Shown here piece after piece: positions 8,203 through 16,475 of a stretch of DNA of 38,105 nucleotides. The stretch is from Magnetococcales bacterium (GTDB lineage Bacteria > Pseudomonadota > Magnetococcia > Magnetococcales > JADGCL01). The notes under the pieces are model-generated. The model ran no database searches. It had not been told where the DNA came from and saw only the letters and a list, made by a program, of their open reading frames with translations. The position numbers and the translations under genes are program-made. The DNA lies in contig JADGCL010000028.1 of the NCBI GenBank assembly GCA_015229005.1, positions 1 through 38,105 of the forward strand, written 5' to 3'. Every line of letters begins with the position of its first letter. Position 1 is the first letter of the stretch.

Positions 8203-10239
8203 TCAGAACCGCTCGAACTCATCGTTGTGGTCGTTACCGCCGCCCAGATCCAGCTCGATCTTGGGTTCGCCCAGGGCTTTTGGGGCCTGCCTCACGGCCA
8301 CGGCCTTTGTGGACGACCGATGGGAGGTGGGGGCTGGCTGGCCTTTGCGCCCGCTTTTCCTCGGGGCTGCGGTCTGGCGACCCTCCGCGCCAGTTCGGAA
8401 GAAGGCGATGGTCGAGGCGAGCTGGTCGGCCTGGGAGTTCAATTCCTCGGCGGTGGCGGCCATCTCTTCCGAGGCCCCGGCGTTCTGTTGGATCACCTGA
8501 TCCAACTGCTGGATCGAGACATTGATCTGCTCGGCCCCCTGGTTCTGCTCGCGGCTCGAGGCCGAGATTTCCTGGACCAGCTCTGCGGTCCGCTGGATGT
8601 CGGGGACGAGCTTGCCGATGATTCCTCCCGCCTTCTCGGCGACCTGGACGCTGGAGGCCGACAACTGGCTGATCTCGCCGGCGGCGGTTTGCGAACGCTC
8701 CGCGAGTTTCCGCACCTCGGCAGCGACGACGGCGAACCCCTTGCCATGCTCCCCCGCCCGGGCCGCTTCGATGGCGGCGTTCAGGGCGAGGAGGTTGGTC
8801 TGGCGGGCGATCTCCTCGATGATGCCGATCTTGCCGGCGATCTGTTTCATGGCCGCGACGGCCTCATTCACCGCCGAACCGCCATCCTCGGCATCCTTCG
8901 CGGCGGTCTGGGCGATCTTCTCGGTGGTTTGGGCGTTGTCGGTATTCTGCTGGATGTTGCTTGTCATCTCCTCCATCGCCGAGGAGGTCTCCTCGATGCT
9001 GGCGGCCTGCTCGGTCGCCCCCTGGGAGAGATTCTGCGACGAATCCGACAGCTCCCGTGAACCAATGGAGACATTGTCGGCTGCGGCGCGAACGTCGCTC
9101 ACCACCTCCTTGAGCTTGTCCGCCATACTGCGCATGGTCGCGGCAAGCTGTCCCACTTCGTCCTTTTGGTCGATGGCGATGGTTGCGGTCAGATCCCCTT
9201 CCGCGATGGAGCGGGCAAAGGCGACTCCCTGTACCAGGGCGCTGACGATGGCCCGGGTGATGACGATGGCGATAAAAATACCGAGGAGCATGGCGACGGC
9301 GCTTCCCCCGGCGATGAGGGCATTGGCGGAGGAGATCTCCTGGTCCATCTTGGTGTCCTGATCCGTGGCCGCCGCCTGCGCGATCTCATCGACCTTGTTC
9401 CGGGCCTGGATCATCTCCTCTTCCGCCTTGACCTGATCGCCCAGGGCCTTGATCACCGCATCCAGTTCCTTCTGGTAGGTACCCAGGGCGGCGATGATCT
9501 TGTTGCACTGGTCGATGTTGGCCTGCTGCTTGAACTTGGGGAGCAGCTCCTCGACCGACTTCTTCGCCTTGGCGGCGCTGGTTCGGGCCCGCTCGGACTG
9601 CTTGGTATCCTTCCCGCGGGTGAGGATGACCTCCTTCTCCCCGAGGCGCCCGTCCTGGAAGGTGGACAGGGCGTCCTGGATCGTGTCGACCTTGAGCATG
9701 CGATCCGCCAGCTTGGCCGAAAAAGCGGCGGCCTCCTCCTTGGGGATGCCGTTCTCCACCGTCTTCAATTGCTCGCTGAAGGAGGCAAGCTGGTTCTCGA
9801 CCATGGCCGCCACCTCCGAGGAGACCCCCTGAGCCGCCACGCGGATGCGTTGGATGGCCTCGTTGACCACCTTGTCGAGATCGATGAAGGCGCCGAAGGC
9901 CTTGCCGTAGGCCTCCGCCGCTGCGGCGATGTTGTCCATCTGTTTCTGGTTGGCGGGATCGTGGAAGGCGCTGCGCGACTCTCCGGCCTGGCGCTTCGTC
10001 TCCTCGACCGCCTTCAGCCCCTTCTCCCGGAGCGAGGCATCCTTGGTCCCCAGGAAATTGCGCTCCGCCCTCAGGGCTTCCCCGGCCTGGGTGGAGAGGA
10101 AGGTCATGTCGGCGACACTCTCGACTCTGCCGGTGACCTTTGAGAGACCGTTCCAGCCGGTCAGGGCGACCGCCACGGTGCAGACCAGCACCAGACCGAA
10201 CCCAAGCCCCAGCTTGAGCCCCAACTTGAGATCCTTCAT
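8203..10239 (-). CDS. Methyl-accepting chemotaxis protein, long helical periplasmic sensor
   Basis: The receptor is 678 residues when started at the ATG giving [11 protein letters not shown], which follows GGAGGGG by about ten bases; the frame upstream is not coding. TM1 spans roughly residues 10-30. The periplasmic part of about 270 residues is all-helical and contains RNFLGTKD and [16 protein letters not shown], like the helical bimodular (HBM) sensors. TM2 is near 305-328, followed by HAMP and a cytoplasmic signalling domain with the conserved hairpin tip ([22 protein letters not shown]). A flexible linker ends in EFERF, which fits the aromatic-x-x-aromatic docking tail used to tether CheR. 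The ligand cannot be told from sequence. The gene is transcribed alone, divergent from hsp20. Confidence 0.93.
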   Translation of the reverse strand: MKDLKLGLKLGLGFGLVLVCTVAVALTGWNGLSKVTGRVESVADMTFLSTQAGEALRAERNFLGTKDASLREKGLKAVEETKRQAGESRSAFHDPANQKQMDNIAAAAEAYGKAFGAFIDLDKVVNEAIQRIRVAAQGVSSEVAAMVENQLASFSEQLKTVENGIPKEEAAAFSAKLADRMLKVDTIQDALSTFQDGRLGEKEVILTRGKDTKQSERARTSAAKAKKSVEELLPKFKQQANIDQCNKIIAALGTYQKELDAVIKALGDQVKAEEEMIQARNKVDEIAQAAATDQDTKMDQEISSANALIAGGSAVAMLLGIFIAIVITRAIVSALVQGVAFARSIAEGDLTATIAIDQKDEVGQLAATMRSMADKLKEVVSDVRAAADNVSIGSRELSDSSQNLSQGATEQAASIEETSSAMEEMTSNIQQNTDNAQTTEKIAQTAAKDAEDGGSAVNEAVAAMKQIAGKIGIIEEIARQTNLLALNAAIEAARAGEHGKGFAVVAAEVRKLAERSQTAAGEISQLSASSVQVAEKAGGIIGKLVPDIQRTAELVQEISASSREQNQGAEQINVSIQQLDQVIQQNAGASEEMAATAEELNSQADQLASTIAFFRTGAEGRQTAAPRKSGRKGQPAPTSHRSSTKAVAVRQAPKALGEPKIELDLGGGNDHNDEFERF

Positions 10240-10408
10240 GACGATGTGTTCCCCTCCATTGTGAATGGCGACGAGGATCGCACACGAGGCGCCCGGGCCC
10301 GGAGCCTTCCCCGGTCGACCGAAGCCCACACCCCAGCGCGAGGTGATCCCCCCTTCCCACCCCCCAGAATCCCGGCATTCTAACCCGATGACTATTCCCT
10401 TGTCTGCA

Positions 10409-10429
10409 ACCAAATTTCCCGAATTTGGT
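10409..10429. promoter_or_regulatory. Inverted repeat between the chemoreceptor and hsp20
   Basis: ACCAAATT and AATTTGGT flank TCCCG, about 150 bases upstream of hsp20 in the 336-base divergent intergenic region. It stands out as an AT-rich palindrome in GC-rich DNA and could be an operator. It does not match the CIRCE heat-shock element, and I could not identify a reliable sigma-32 promoter in this stretch. Confidence 0.3.
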
Positions 10430-10575
10430 CTGCTTTCAGAAGGGAGGAAAATCGTCTCCCCCCCCTTGCGGCGACCGGTGTCAGTGACCATCTCAGGCTT
10501 GGGTGGCGGTGGCCGCGGACACCACGCCAAAACTGATCGATCCTGAACGAATCCGATGCCAATGGGAGGTTTGCC

Positions 10576-11013
10576 ATGTCCATGCTTGCCCACTACGATC
10601 CTTTCCGCAGTGCCCGTGCCCTGCAACACGAGATCAACCGTCTCTTCGAGCGGGATCTGGATGATTCGACGGGACAGATGGCCCAGTGGACCATGCGCGT
10701 CGATATCCGTGAGGACGAAAGTCAGATTGTCATCACGGCGGATGTGCCGGGGATGGAGCAGAAGGATGTCCACGTCAATGTCGACAATGGTCACTTGACC
10801 ATCTCCGGGGAGCGCAAATTCGCCGACGAGTCGAATCTGCAAAGTTACCACCGGGTGGAACGGAGCTACGGGCGTTTCAGCCGCTCGTTCCAACTGCCCA
10901 ATACCACCGATCCCAATGCCATTCGGGCAACCTGCAAGAATGGGGTCCTGGAGGTGGTGCTGCCCAAGCGTGAGGAGGCCAAGCCGCGTGCCATCGAGGT
11001 CCAGGTTCACTGA
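10576..11013 (+). CDS. Small heat-shock protein, Hsp20/alpha-crystallin family
   Basis: This is an ATP-independent holdase that binds unfolding proteins. Of 145 residues, about 35-140 form an alpha-crystallin domain: [19 protein letters not shown] at the start, then the GVLEVVLPK motif near the C-terminus. The short N-terminal arm ([19 protein letters not shown]) and the 'EIQ'-type tail (AIEVQV, an I-x-V oligomerisation motif) are both present. GGAGG stands about 7 bases before the ATG. It is monocistronic. A hairpin lies 55 bases downstream. Confidence 0.95.
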   Translation: MSMLAHYDPFRSARALQHEINRLFERDLDDSTGQMAQWTMRVDIREDESQIVITADVPGMEQKDVHVNVDNGHLTISGERKFADESNLQSYHRVERSYGRFSRSFQLPNTTDPNAIRATCKNGVLEVVLPKREEAKPRAIEVQVH

Positions 11014-11068
11014 ATGACGGGAGGTGAGGTGGGGGTGATCGGCGGGATCGCCGAGTCACTCGACCGTG

Positions 11069-11098
11069 CGGGACCGGCCCTGGGTGGGGTCGGTCCCG
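11069..11098. terminator. GC-rich hairpin downstream of hsp20
   Basis: CGGGACCG pairs with CGGTCCCG across a 14-base loop, 55 bases after the hsp20 stop. No T-run follows, so terminator activity is only possible. The rest of the 304-base gap before ktrB (11014-11317) shows nothing else I can support, although the ktrB promoter should be there. Confidence 0.35.
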
Positions 11099-11317
11099 TC
11101 GGCGGAAGGGGGGGTGAGGGGCGGGTGGACGGCTTCCGGGTGGGTGTGGTAGCATGCCCCCATGATGATGGAGTTCGGAAAAGATCCCCGGTCGCCCGCC
11201 TCCGGGTGCCGCCGGTCCGGCCTCGCCTCTCGGGGCTTCGGTGCCGGGTCTCGTCTTCGGATGCCGGCCTGTTCCGAGGGGAGGGAGGCCCGGTCCTGAC
11301 CGGGCTCTCCGGGGTCC

Positions 11318-12700
11318 ATGGCCGCGCCTGTCAGCGAGTACACCCTCTCGCGCCTGGTCGTCGTCTCCTTTGCGGGGACCATCCTGATCGGGGCGCTGCT
11401 CCTTTTCCTGCCGATCGCGCAAGCTCCGGAGGCGGCGCCGGTCTCCTGGGTGGATGCCCTCTTCACCTCGACCTCGGCGGTTTGCGTGACCGGTCTCGCC
11501 GTCTTCGATGTCGGAACGACGCTTTCCTTGCCCGGGCAGGTGGCTCTCCTCGGGCTGATCCAGGTCGGTGGGCTGGGTTTCCTGACTCTTTCCACCTTCG
11601 TGGTCTCCCGGCTGCATGCCCGCAAGAAGGGGATGAGTCTGGAACAGCGCCACCTCCTGGAGATCTCCCATGGGGCGGTGGAGACCGTCTCTCCCGCTCT
11701 GTTGCTCCGCGCCATCCTGTTGTTCACCTTGATCACCGAGCTGGTCGGGGCGCTGTTTCTCTTCGCCCGGTTTTCCGAGTCGCATTCTCCGGGGTGGGCC
11801 TGGTGGCTGTCGGTGTTTCACGCCATCTCCGCCTTCTGCAATGCCGGATTCGGTCTCTTTCCGGACAGCCTTATGGCCTTCCGATCCGATCCCCTGGTCA
11901 GTGTGACGGTCATGTTCCTGATCGTCCTGGGGGGACTGGGTTTCATCGTCGTGGCCGATCTGACGCTTCGTGCCAGGGGGTTGCTTCGGCACAGGCGGGC
12001 GCCCCTCTCTCTGCACGCGCGTCTCGTCCTCATCACCACCGCCCTTTTGATCGTGCTGGGTGCGGTTCCCATCGCTCTCCTGGAATGGGGCGGTCAAGCC
12101 ATGGGAGGGGAGACCGGGACGGTCATCCTCGAAAGTCTCTTCCTTTCGGTCACGAGCCGCACTGCCGGTTTCAATACGGTCGATACCGGGCTGCTGACCG
12201 GTCCCACTCTCTTTCTGGTGATTCTCCTGATGGCCATCGGCGGCTCCCCGGGTTCGACCGCAGGCGGGATGAAGACGACGACGGCTGCCGTCTGTTATGC
12301 CCTCCTGAGTTCCAAGGCGAGGAACCGTCCTCGGGTCGAATGCCTCAAGCGTTCCATCCCCGATGACACGGTCAACAAGGCCATCCTGGTGGTCACCGGG
12401 TATATCCTGGCGATCGTCCTGGGGGTCCTCCTGCTGCAATTGACCGAGGCGGGGCAGCGTCCCTTCAACCGGACCGGTGACAATCTCTTTCTCGCCCATC
12501 TTTTCGAGGTGGTCTCGGCCCTGGGGACGGTGGGGCTTTCGACCGGGATCACCCCGAAGCTGGGCACCGGGGGAAAGCTGGTCCTCATCGTCCTGATGTA
12601 CGTGGGGCGGGTGGGACCGCTCCTCCTGGCCACCGCCTTCGTTGGCCGGGTCTCGAAGGTGCGCTACACTTACGCCGAGGAGAATGTCAACATCGGTTGA
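11318..12700 (+). CDS. ktrB: Potassium (or sodium/potassium) uptake channel subunit, TrkH/KtrB family
   Basis: This is an integral membrane K+ channel subunit of 460 residues built of four repeated M1-P-M2 units. All four pore loops with their filter glycines can be seen: AVCVTGLAVFD near residue 59, CNAGFGLF near 173, SRTAGFNTVDTG near 282, and ALGTVGLSTGI near 405. The overall length favours KtrB over the longer TrkH. It is followed 54 bases later by ktrA, the matching single-domain regulatory subunit, which supports a two-part Ktr system. The start is uncertain because no clear ribosome binding site precedes the chosen ATG. Confidence 0.92.
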   Translation: MAAPVSEYTLSRLVVVSFAGTILIGALLLFLPIAQAPEAAPVSWVDALFTSTSAVCVTGLAVFDVGTTLSLPGQVALLGLIQVGGLGFLTLSTFVVSRLHARKKGMSLEQRHLLEISHGAVETVSPALLLRAILLFTLITELVGALFLFARFSESHSPGWAWWLSVFHAISAFCNAGFGLFPDSLMAFRSDPLVSVTVMFLIVLGGLGFIVVADLTLRARGLLRHRRAPLSLHARLVLITTALLIVLGAVPIALLEWGGQAMGGETGTVILESLFLSVTSRTAGFNTVDTGLLTGPTLFLVILLMAIGGSPGSTAGGMKTTTAAVCYALLSSKARNRPRVECLKRSIPDDTVNKAILVVTGYILAIVLGVLLLQLTEAGQRPFNRTGDNLFLAHLFEVVSALGTVGLSTGITPKLGTGGKLVLIVLMYVGRVGPLLLATAFVGRVSKVRYTYAEENVNIG

Positions 12701-12754
12701 GAGGAACCGGAGGGGTGGCTCTTCCCATCCCCCCGCCGAGAGGAGTCATCCCTG

Positions 12755-13426
12755 ATGGTGGGCAATGTTCTGGTGGTCGGTCTGGGGACTTTCGGCACCC
12801 TGGTGACCAGGGCGCTCTTCGAGGGCGGGGCCTACGTCCTGGCCATCGACTCCGATGAGGCCAGGGTCGACGCCATTCGCGAACAGGCCTCCCGATCGGT
12901 CTGTTGTGACGCCACCGACACCGAGGCCATGCAGGCGGTCGGGGCTTACGATGTCGATACCGCCATTGTTGCTATTCGCAAGTATTTCGACGTCACCGTC
13001 CTTGTTACCCATGCCTTGCACAAGCGTGGCATTGCCCAGATCCTCGTCCAGGTGGACAAGGAGCAGGAGGCCGAAGCGATCCAGGCCCTCGGCGCCTCCG
13101 AGGTCATTTTTCCGCCCCGGGACACGGCGATGCGGATAGCCAAGCGTCTGATCCACCCGGACCTTGCGGAGAGCATTCCCCTGGGCCACGATGTCGCCAT
13201 GATCGAGATCCCCTGCCCGCTCCCATTCGCCGATCAGACCATCAAGACCCTGGGATTGCGGGCCCACTACGGGGTGAACCTCATCGGCATCCGTCAGCCC
13301 GACGAGGCGAAGCGGGGCAAGGAACGGTTTCTCATCAACCCGTCGGCGGATACCCGGCTGCAGAGCGCCTTCACCCTGATCCTCCTCGGAACCCTGGACC
13401 AATTGGCCAAGATCAAGGCGCTCTAA
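12755..13426 (+). CDS. ktrA: K+ uptake regulatory subunit (RCK_N/RCK_C), KtrA type
   Basis: This cytoplasmic nucleotide-binding ring subunit gates the KtrB channel. The 223 residues hold one RCK_N Rossmann domain (VLVVGLGTFGTLV, residues 4-16, with the acidic end of beta-2 at AIDSD) and one RCK_C domain (about 140-220). That is half the size of E. coli TrkA and typical of KtrA. AGGAG lies about 11 bases before the ATG. The terminator downstream overlaps the last codons, so ktrBA forms a closed two-gene unit. Confidence 0.93.
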   Translation: MVGNVLVVGLGTFGTLVTRALFEGGAYVLAIDSDEARVDAIREQASRSVCCDATDTEAMQAVGAYDVDTAIVAIRKYFDVTVLVTHALHKRGIAQILVQVDKEQEAEAIQALGASEVIFPPRDTAMRIAKRLIHPDLAESIPLGHDVAMIEIPCPLPFADQTIKTLGLRAHYGVNLIGIRQPDEAKRGKERFLINPSADTRLQSAFTLILLGTLDQLAKIKAL

Positions 13427-13447
13427 CCGGGTTGGAGCGCCTTTCTT
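13415..13447 (+). terminator. Intrinsic terminator after ktrA
   Basis: AAGGCGCTC and GAGCGCCTT make a perfect 9-base-pair stem around an 11-base loop that itself contains AACC/GGTT, followed by TTCTT. The left arm includes the last codons of ktrA. This is the best intrinsic terminator in the window. Confidence 0.75.
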
Positions 13448-13469
13448 CCCTCTCTGTTTCTCCGCCTGG

Positions 13470-14429
13470 ATGCCACTGCCGATGAGCGAAACCCATCAGT
13501 CTGCAGCCGACAGCGGCAAGACCCTTCCGGACCGGCCCGGGGTGGCGCCTTCCCCTTTCCCCCCGTTTCTGGGCGGGCGGCTCAAACCTCTGGAACTTGT
13601 CCGGATCCTGATCTCTGGTTGGTGGATCGTCCTGGGTTGTCTTGCGGCTGGGGGATGGTGGGCTTTTCAGGAGGAGAAGCGCTATGTTCCCCGATATCGA
13701 TCGGAGGTGCTTCTCCACTCCGAGGTTGCCACCCAGGGTTCGGCGGGTTCGCAATTGGTCGGGCTCCTGGGGTTGGGCGGGGGCACTTCCGCCAGTTCGG
13801 ACTCCCTGACGATGGCCATTCTGACTTCCCGGGTATTCCTGGAAAAGTTTGTCGAGGAAGAGAAGCTGCTCCCTCTCCTGAATGAAAATCTCTGGGACAA
13901 GCGGGAGCTGAAGTGGCGTGAACCCAAATCGGGAGAGGTACCCTCTCCCAGAGCGGCGGCCGCGGTCATGCGGGGGAATATCGAATGGTCGCCCGGTCCC
14001 GGCTCCGGGATGACGATTCTGGCTGTCAAATGGGTCGATCCGGCATTGACTCATCGTTGGGCCAACCTGCTGGTCGAACGGATCAATGCCTTTCTCAGGG
14101 AGAGGGAGATCGAGATCTCCCGGCAGAGCATCGAGTATCTCAAGGAGGAGCTGGCCCGGACCCAGGTCGTCGAATTGCGCCAGGGGCTCACGAACCTGAT
14201 CGAGTCCGAGGTGAAGAAGATTATGCTGGCCAACGTCAAGAAGGAGTTCGCGTTCCGGGTCATCGACCCCGCCATCGAACCGACCGCTCCCATCGGGGCG
14301 GAGCTGACCCGGATCTGGATCAGGGGTTTTGGCCTGGGTTTTCTCGCCAGCGTGGCCGGCGCCATTTTCTGGCATTTTCTCCGGGTCTGGTGGCGGTCTC
14401 GTTCCCGGCGCTCCCCCTCGCCGGGGTGA
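13470..14429 (+). CDS. Wzz/chain-length-determinant family protein (polysaccharide co-polymerase)
   Basis: Members of this family set the length of O-antigen, capsule or exopolysaccharide chains at the inner membrane. Among 319 residues, TM1 lies near 46-66 (ILISGWWIVLGCLAAGGWW). A periplasmic Wzz domain follows, with a helical stretch ending in the typical PTAPIG before TM2, near 285-305 (GFGLGFLASVAGAIFW). A short basic cytoplasmic end completes it. No tyrosine kinase domain, polymerase or flippase is nearby, so the chain it regulates is unknown. The first ATG is used; a second ATG four codons later (MSETHQ) is equally possible, and neither has a clear ribosome binding site. Confidence 0.8.
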   Translation: MPLPMSETHQSAADSGKTLPDRPGVAPSPFPPFLGGRLKPLELVRILISGWWIVLGCLAAGGWWAFQEEKRYVPRYRSEVLLHSEVATQGSAGSQLVGLLGLGGGTSASSDSLTMAILTSRVFLEKFVEEEKLLPLLNENLWDKRELKWREPKSGEVPSPRAAAAVMRGNIEWSPGPGSGMTILAVKWVDPALTHRWANLLVERINAFLREREIEISRQSIEYLKEELARTQVVELRQGLTNLIESEVKKIMLANVKKEFAFRVIDPAIEPTAPIGAELTRIWIRGFGLGFLASVAGAIFWHFLRVWWRSRSRRSPSPG

Positions 14430-14458
14430 GACGACCTGGATCCCCGACCGGACCGGAG

Positions 14459-14495
14459 GCCTGATTGAACCGGAAGCCTGATTGAACCGGAAGCC
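14459..14495. repeat. Two tandem 17-bp repeats between convergent genes
   Basis: Two exact copies of GCCTGATTGAACCGGAA (14459-14475 and 14476-14492) are followed by the first bases of a third and preceded by a diverged half unit. They lie between the Wzz-like gene and the sir2 stop. No function is evident; simple slippage is likely. Confidence 0.7.
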
Positions 14496-14503
14496 CTTTG
14501 TTT

Positions 14504-15340
14504 TCAGGGGAGGATCGCGGCGGTTCCCTCGGCGCCGCCCAGGGGGAGGGCCATATCCTCCGGGGAGGTGACCGCTTCGTCGCGCGGATTGATGCGAATC
14601 AGTTGTCCCCCCGCCCTCCGGGCGTGGTTTTCGGAGCGGAGGCGGATCGTCGGGATCGCGAGGCCGGCGCCGATCTCGACCACCACAAGGCGTTGCTTTC
14701 CGAGGATCACTCCCCGGAGCCATTCTCCCAGGGCCTCGGTTTGGGACTGGGTGCGTTCGGGGAGCCATCGGTCATCGCCGAACATGAGGATATTGGGCCG
14801 GGCCACCGCCCCGCAGCGCCTGCATTCGGGGAGGGGGGGAAGGGCGCGGAACCGCCCCAGGTCCACCCTGACCTCGGTCCCGTCCGCGTTTTCAATTTCG
14901 TCCGAGCAGGGGCGGCTGCATTGGAGGTGGTGGATGGAACCGTGGCACTCCTCCACCCGGTCGGCGTCGAACCCGGCCTTCTGAAACTGCCCGTCGACGT
15001 TGGAGGTCAGGACGAAACAGCCTCCCGGCAGGCGATGGGCCTTGTCGAGGAGACGGGAGAAGCCGTCGTGCGGTCGGGTCTGCCGATAGAGATTGAGGCG
15101 ATGACCGTAGAAGGCCCAGGCGAGGGTCGGATCCCGGTCGAACCAGACCGGATTGGCCATCTGCGAAAACGACTGCCCCATCCTGGCGATGGCCGGATAG
15201 GCGCGCCAGAAACCGGAATTGCCGCGAAAATCGGGCAGGCCGGAGTCGACCCCCATGCCGGCGCCGGCGGTGATCAACAGCGCCTCGGCCTCCCGAAGGG
15301 CCCTTCTGGCTCGTTCGATCGTGGTCTGGAGGGTCGCCAA
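14504..15340 (-). CDS. Sir2-family NAD-dependent protein deacylase
   Basis: Sirtuins remove acyl groups from lysine using NAD+. The 278 residues show the NAD site (ITAGAGMGVDSGLPDFRG, residues about 26-43), LTSNVDGQFQKAG, the catalytic histidine in EECHGSIH, and four zinc cysteines as CSRPC and CRRC, then PNILMFGDD. The frame stays open far upstream but is then antisense-like over aroB. The first plausible start after the aroB stop is the TTG at 15340, giving LATLQTTIERA; there is no good ribosome binding site, so coupled re-initiation after aroB is likely. It is the last gene of the pilus operon string, an unusual place for a sirtuin. Confidence 0.85.
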   Translation of the reverse strand: MATLQTTIERARRALREAEALLITAGAGMGVDSGLPDFRGNSGFWRAYPAIARMGQSFSQMANPVWFDRDPTLAWAFYGHRLNLYRQTRPHDGFSRLLDKAHRLPGGCFVLTSNVDGQFQKAGFDADRVEECHGSIHHLQCSRPCSDEIENADGTEVRVDLGRFRALPPLPECRRCGAVARPNILMFGDDRWLPERTQSQTEALGEWLRGVILGKQRLVVVEIGAGLAIPTIRLRSENHARRAGGQLIRINPRDEAVTSPEDMALPLGGAEGTAAILP

Positions 15341-15353
15341 GGTGCGGGCGCCG

Positions 15354-16475
15354 TCAGGAAGGAGTTGCCCTGTCGGTGCCGGCCATATTGGCGGCGAGGG
15401 CGAGGGCCACCGTTCCGGCGGGGGCGTCGGTCGCCTGGATGGCGCGACCGATGGCCTCGACCAGGATGAAGCGGATGCGCCCGGCCTCGACCTTTTTGTC
15501 GCGGGACATGCTCTCCAGGTAGGCCGGGGTGGGAAAGGCGGGGATGGTGACCGGGAGTCCGGTCCGCCGCAGGAGGTCGCGGATCCGGGCGACGTCCCCT
15601 TCTCCGCACAGGCCCAGCCGCTGCGAGAGGTCGGCGGCCACCACCGTCCCTGCCGCCACCGCTTCACCGTGAAGCCAGCGACCGTAGCCGCTCAGGGATT
15701 CGATGGCGTGACCGAAGGTGTGGCCCAGGTTGAGGAGCGCCCGGGCCCCGCTTTCGCGCTCGTCGGCGGCCACGACCTCCGCCTTGATCGCGGTACACCG
15801 GTGGATGACCTCCCCGAGGGTGGTTCTTTCCAGGTTCAGGAGCTGGTCGATACGTTCCTCCAGGAGTTGGAAGAATCCCGCGTCGCGAATGATACCGTAT
15901 TTGATCACCTCGGCCATCCCCGCCACCAGCTCCCTGCGGGGCAGGCTCTCCAGGGTCGCCAGATCGATCATCACCAGCCGTGGCTGATAGAAGGCGCCGA
16001 TGAGGTTCTTTCCCAGGGGGTGGTTGATCCCGGTCTTGCCCCCGACGGAGGCGTCCACCTGGCTGAGCAGGGTCGTGGGGAGTTGCACGAAGGGGACCCC
16101 GCGCAGGAAGGTCGCGGCGACAAAACCGGTCAGGTCCCCCACTACGCCGCCGCCGAGGGCGATCAGGGCCGTGGTTCGCTCGCAGCGGGCCTCGAGAAGC
16201 CGGTCGATCACCTGCTGCCAGTGGCGCCAGTCCTTGGTTTCCTCGCCATCCGCGAGGACGATCGGCAAGACGGTGAAACCGGCTGCGGCGAGGGATCGGG
16301 TCACCCGTTCCAGATAGAGGGGGGCCACCGTTGTGTTGGTGACCACCGCCGCCTGCCGTCCCCGCAGCAGCGGTGCCAGGCGTTCGCCGACCGTCTCCAG
16401 CAGCCCGTCGCCGATGAGGATGTCGTAGGAGCGTTCTCCCAGCTCCAGGTGCAGGGTCAGGGGGGTAGTGTTCAT
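15354..16475 (-). CDS. aroB: 3-dehydroquinate synthase
   Basis: AroB makes dehydroquinate from DAHP, the second step of the shikimate pathway. The 373 residues include the NAD-binding [15 protein letters not shown], the substrate region [19 protein letters not shown], and the metal-binding histidines in [10 protein letters not shown] and WLHGEAV. The ATG overlaps the pilQ stop by 4 bases. In many gammaproteobacteria the order is pilMNOPQ-aroK-aroB; here aroK is absent and aroB follows pilQ directly. Confidence 0.96.
   Translation of the reverse strand: MNTTPLTLHLELGERSYDILIGDGLLETVGERLAPLLRGRQAAVVTNTTVAPLYLERVTRSLAAAGFTVLPIVLADGEETKDWRHWQQVIDRLLEARCERTTALIALGGGVVGDLTGFVAATFLRGVPFVQLPTTLLSQVDASVGGKTGINHPLGKNLIGAFYQPRLVMIDLATLESLPRRELVAGMAEVIKYGIIRDAGFFQLLEERIDQLLNLERTTLGEVIHRCTAIKAEVVAADERESGARALLNLGHTFGHAIESLSGYGRWLHGEAVAAGTVVAADLSQRLGLCGEGDVARIRDLLRRTGLPVTIPAFPTPAYLESMSRDKKVEAGRIRFILVEAIGRAIQATDAPAGTVALALAANMAGTDRATPS

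Noticed and set aside
10240..10575. CIRCE or sigma-32 heat-shock control site before hsp20
   Set aside because: No TTAGCACTC-N9-GAGTGCTAA element and no reliable CTTGAA/CCCCAT pair could be found, only an unrelated palindrome.
10877..12499. Long minus-strand open frame opposite ktrB
   Set aside because: It is antisense to all four pore loops of ktrB, and its translation is low-complexity and charged.
15341..15667. Upstream extension of the sirtuin over aroB
   Set aside because: The extra codons are Pro/Ser/Arg-rich and lie within the conserved C-terminal half of aroB; sirtuins begin close to the AGAGMG motif.
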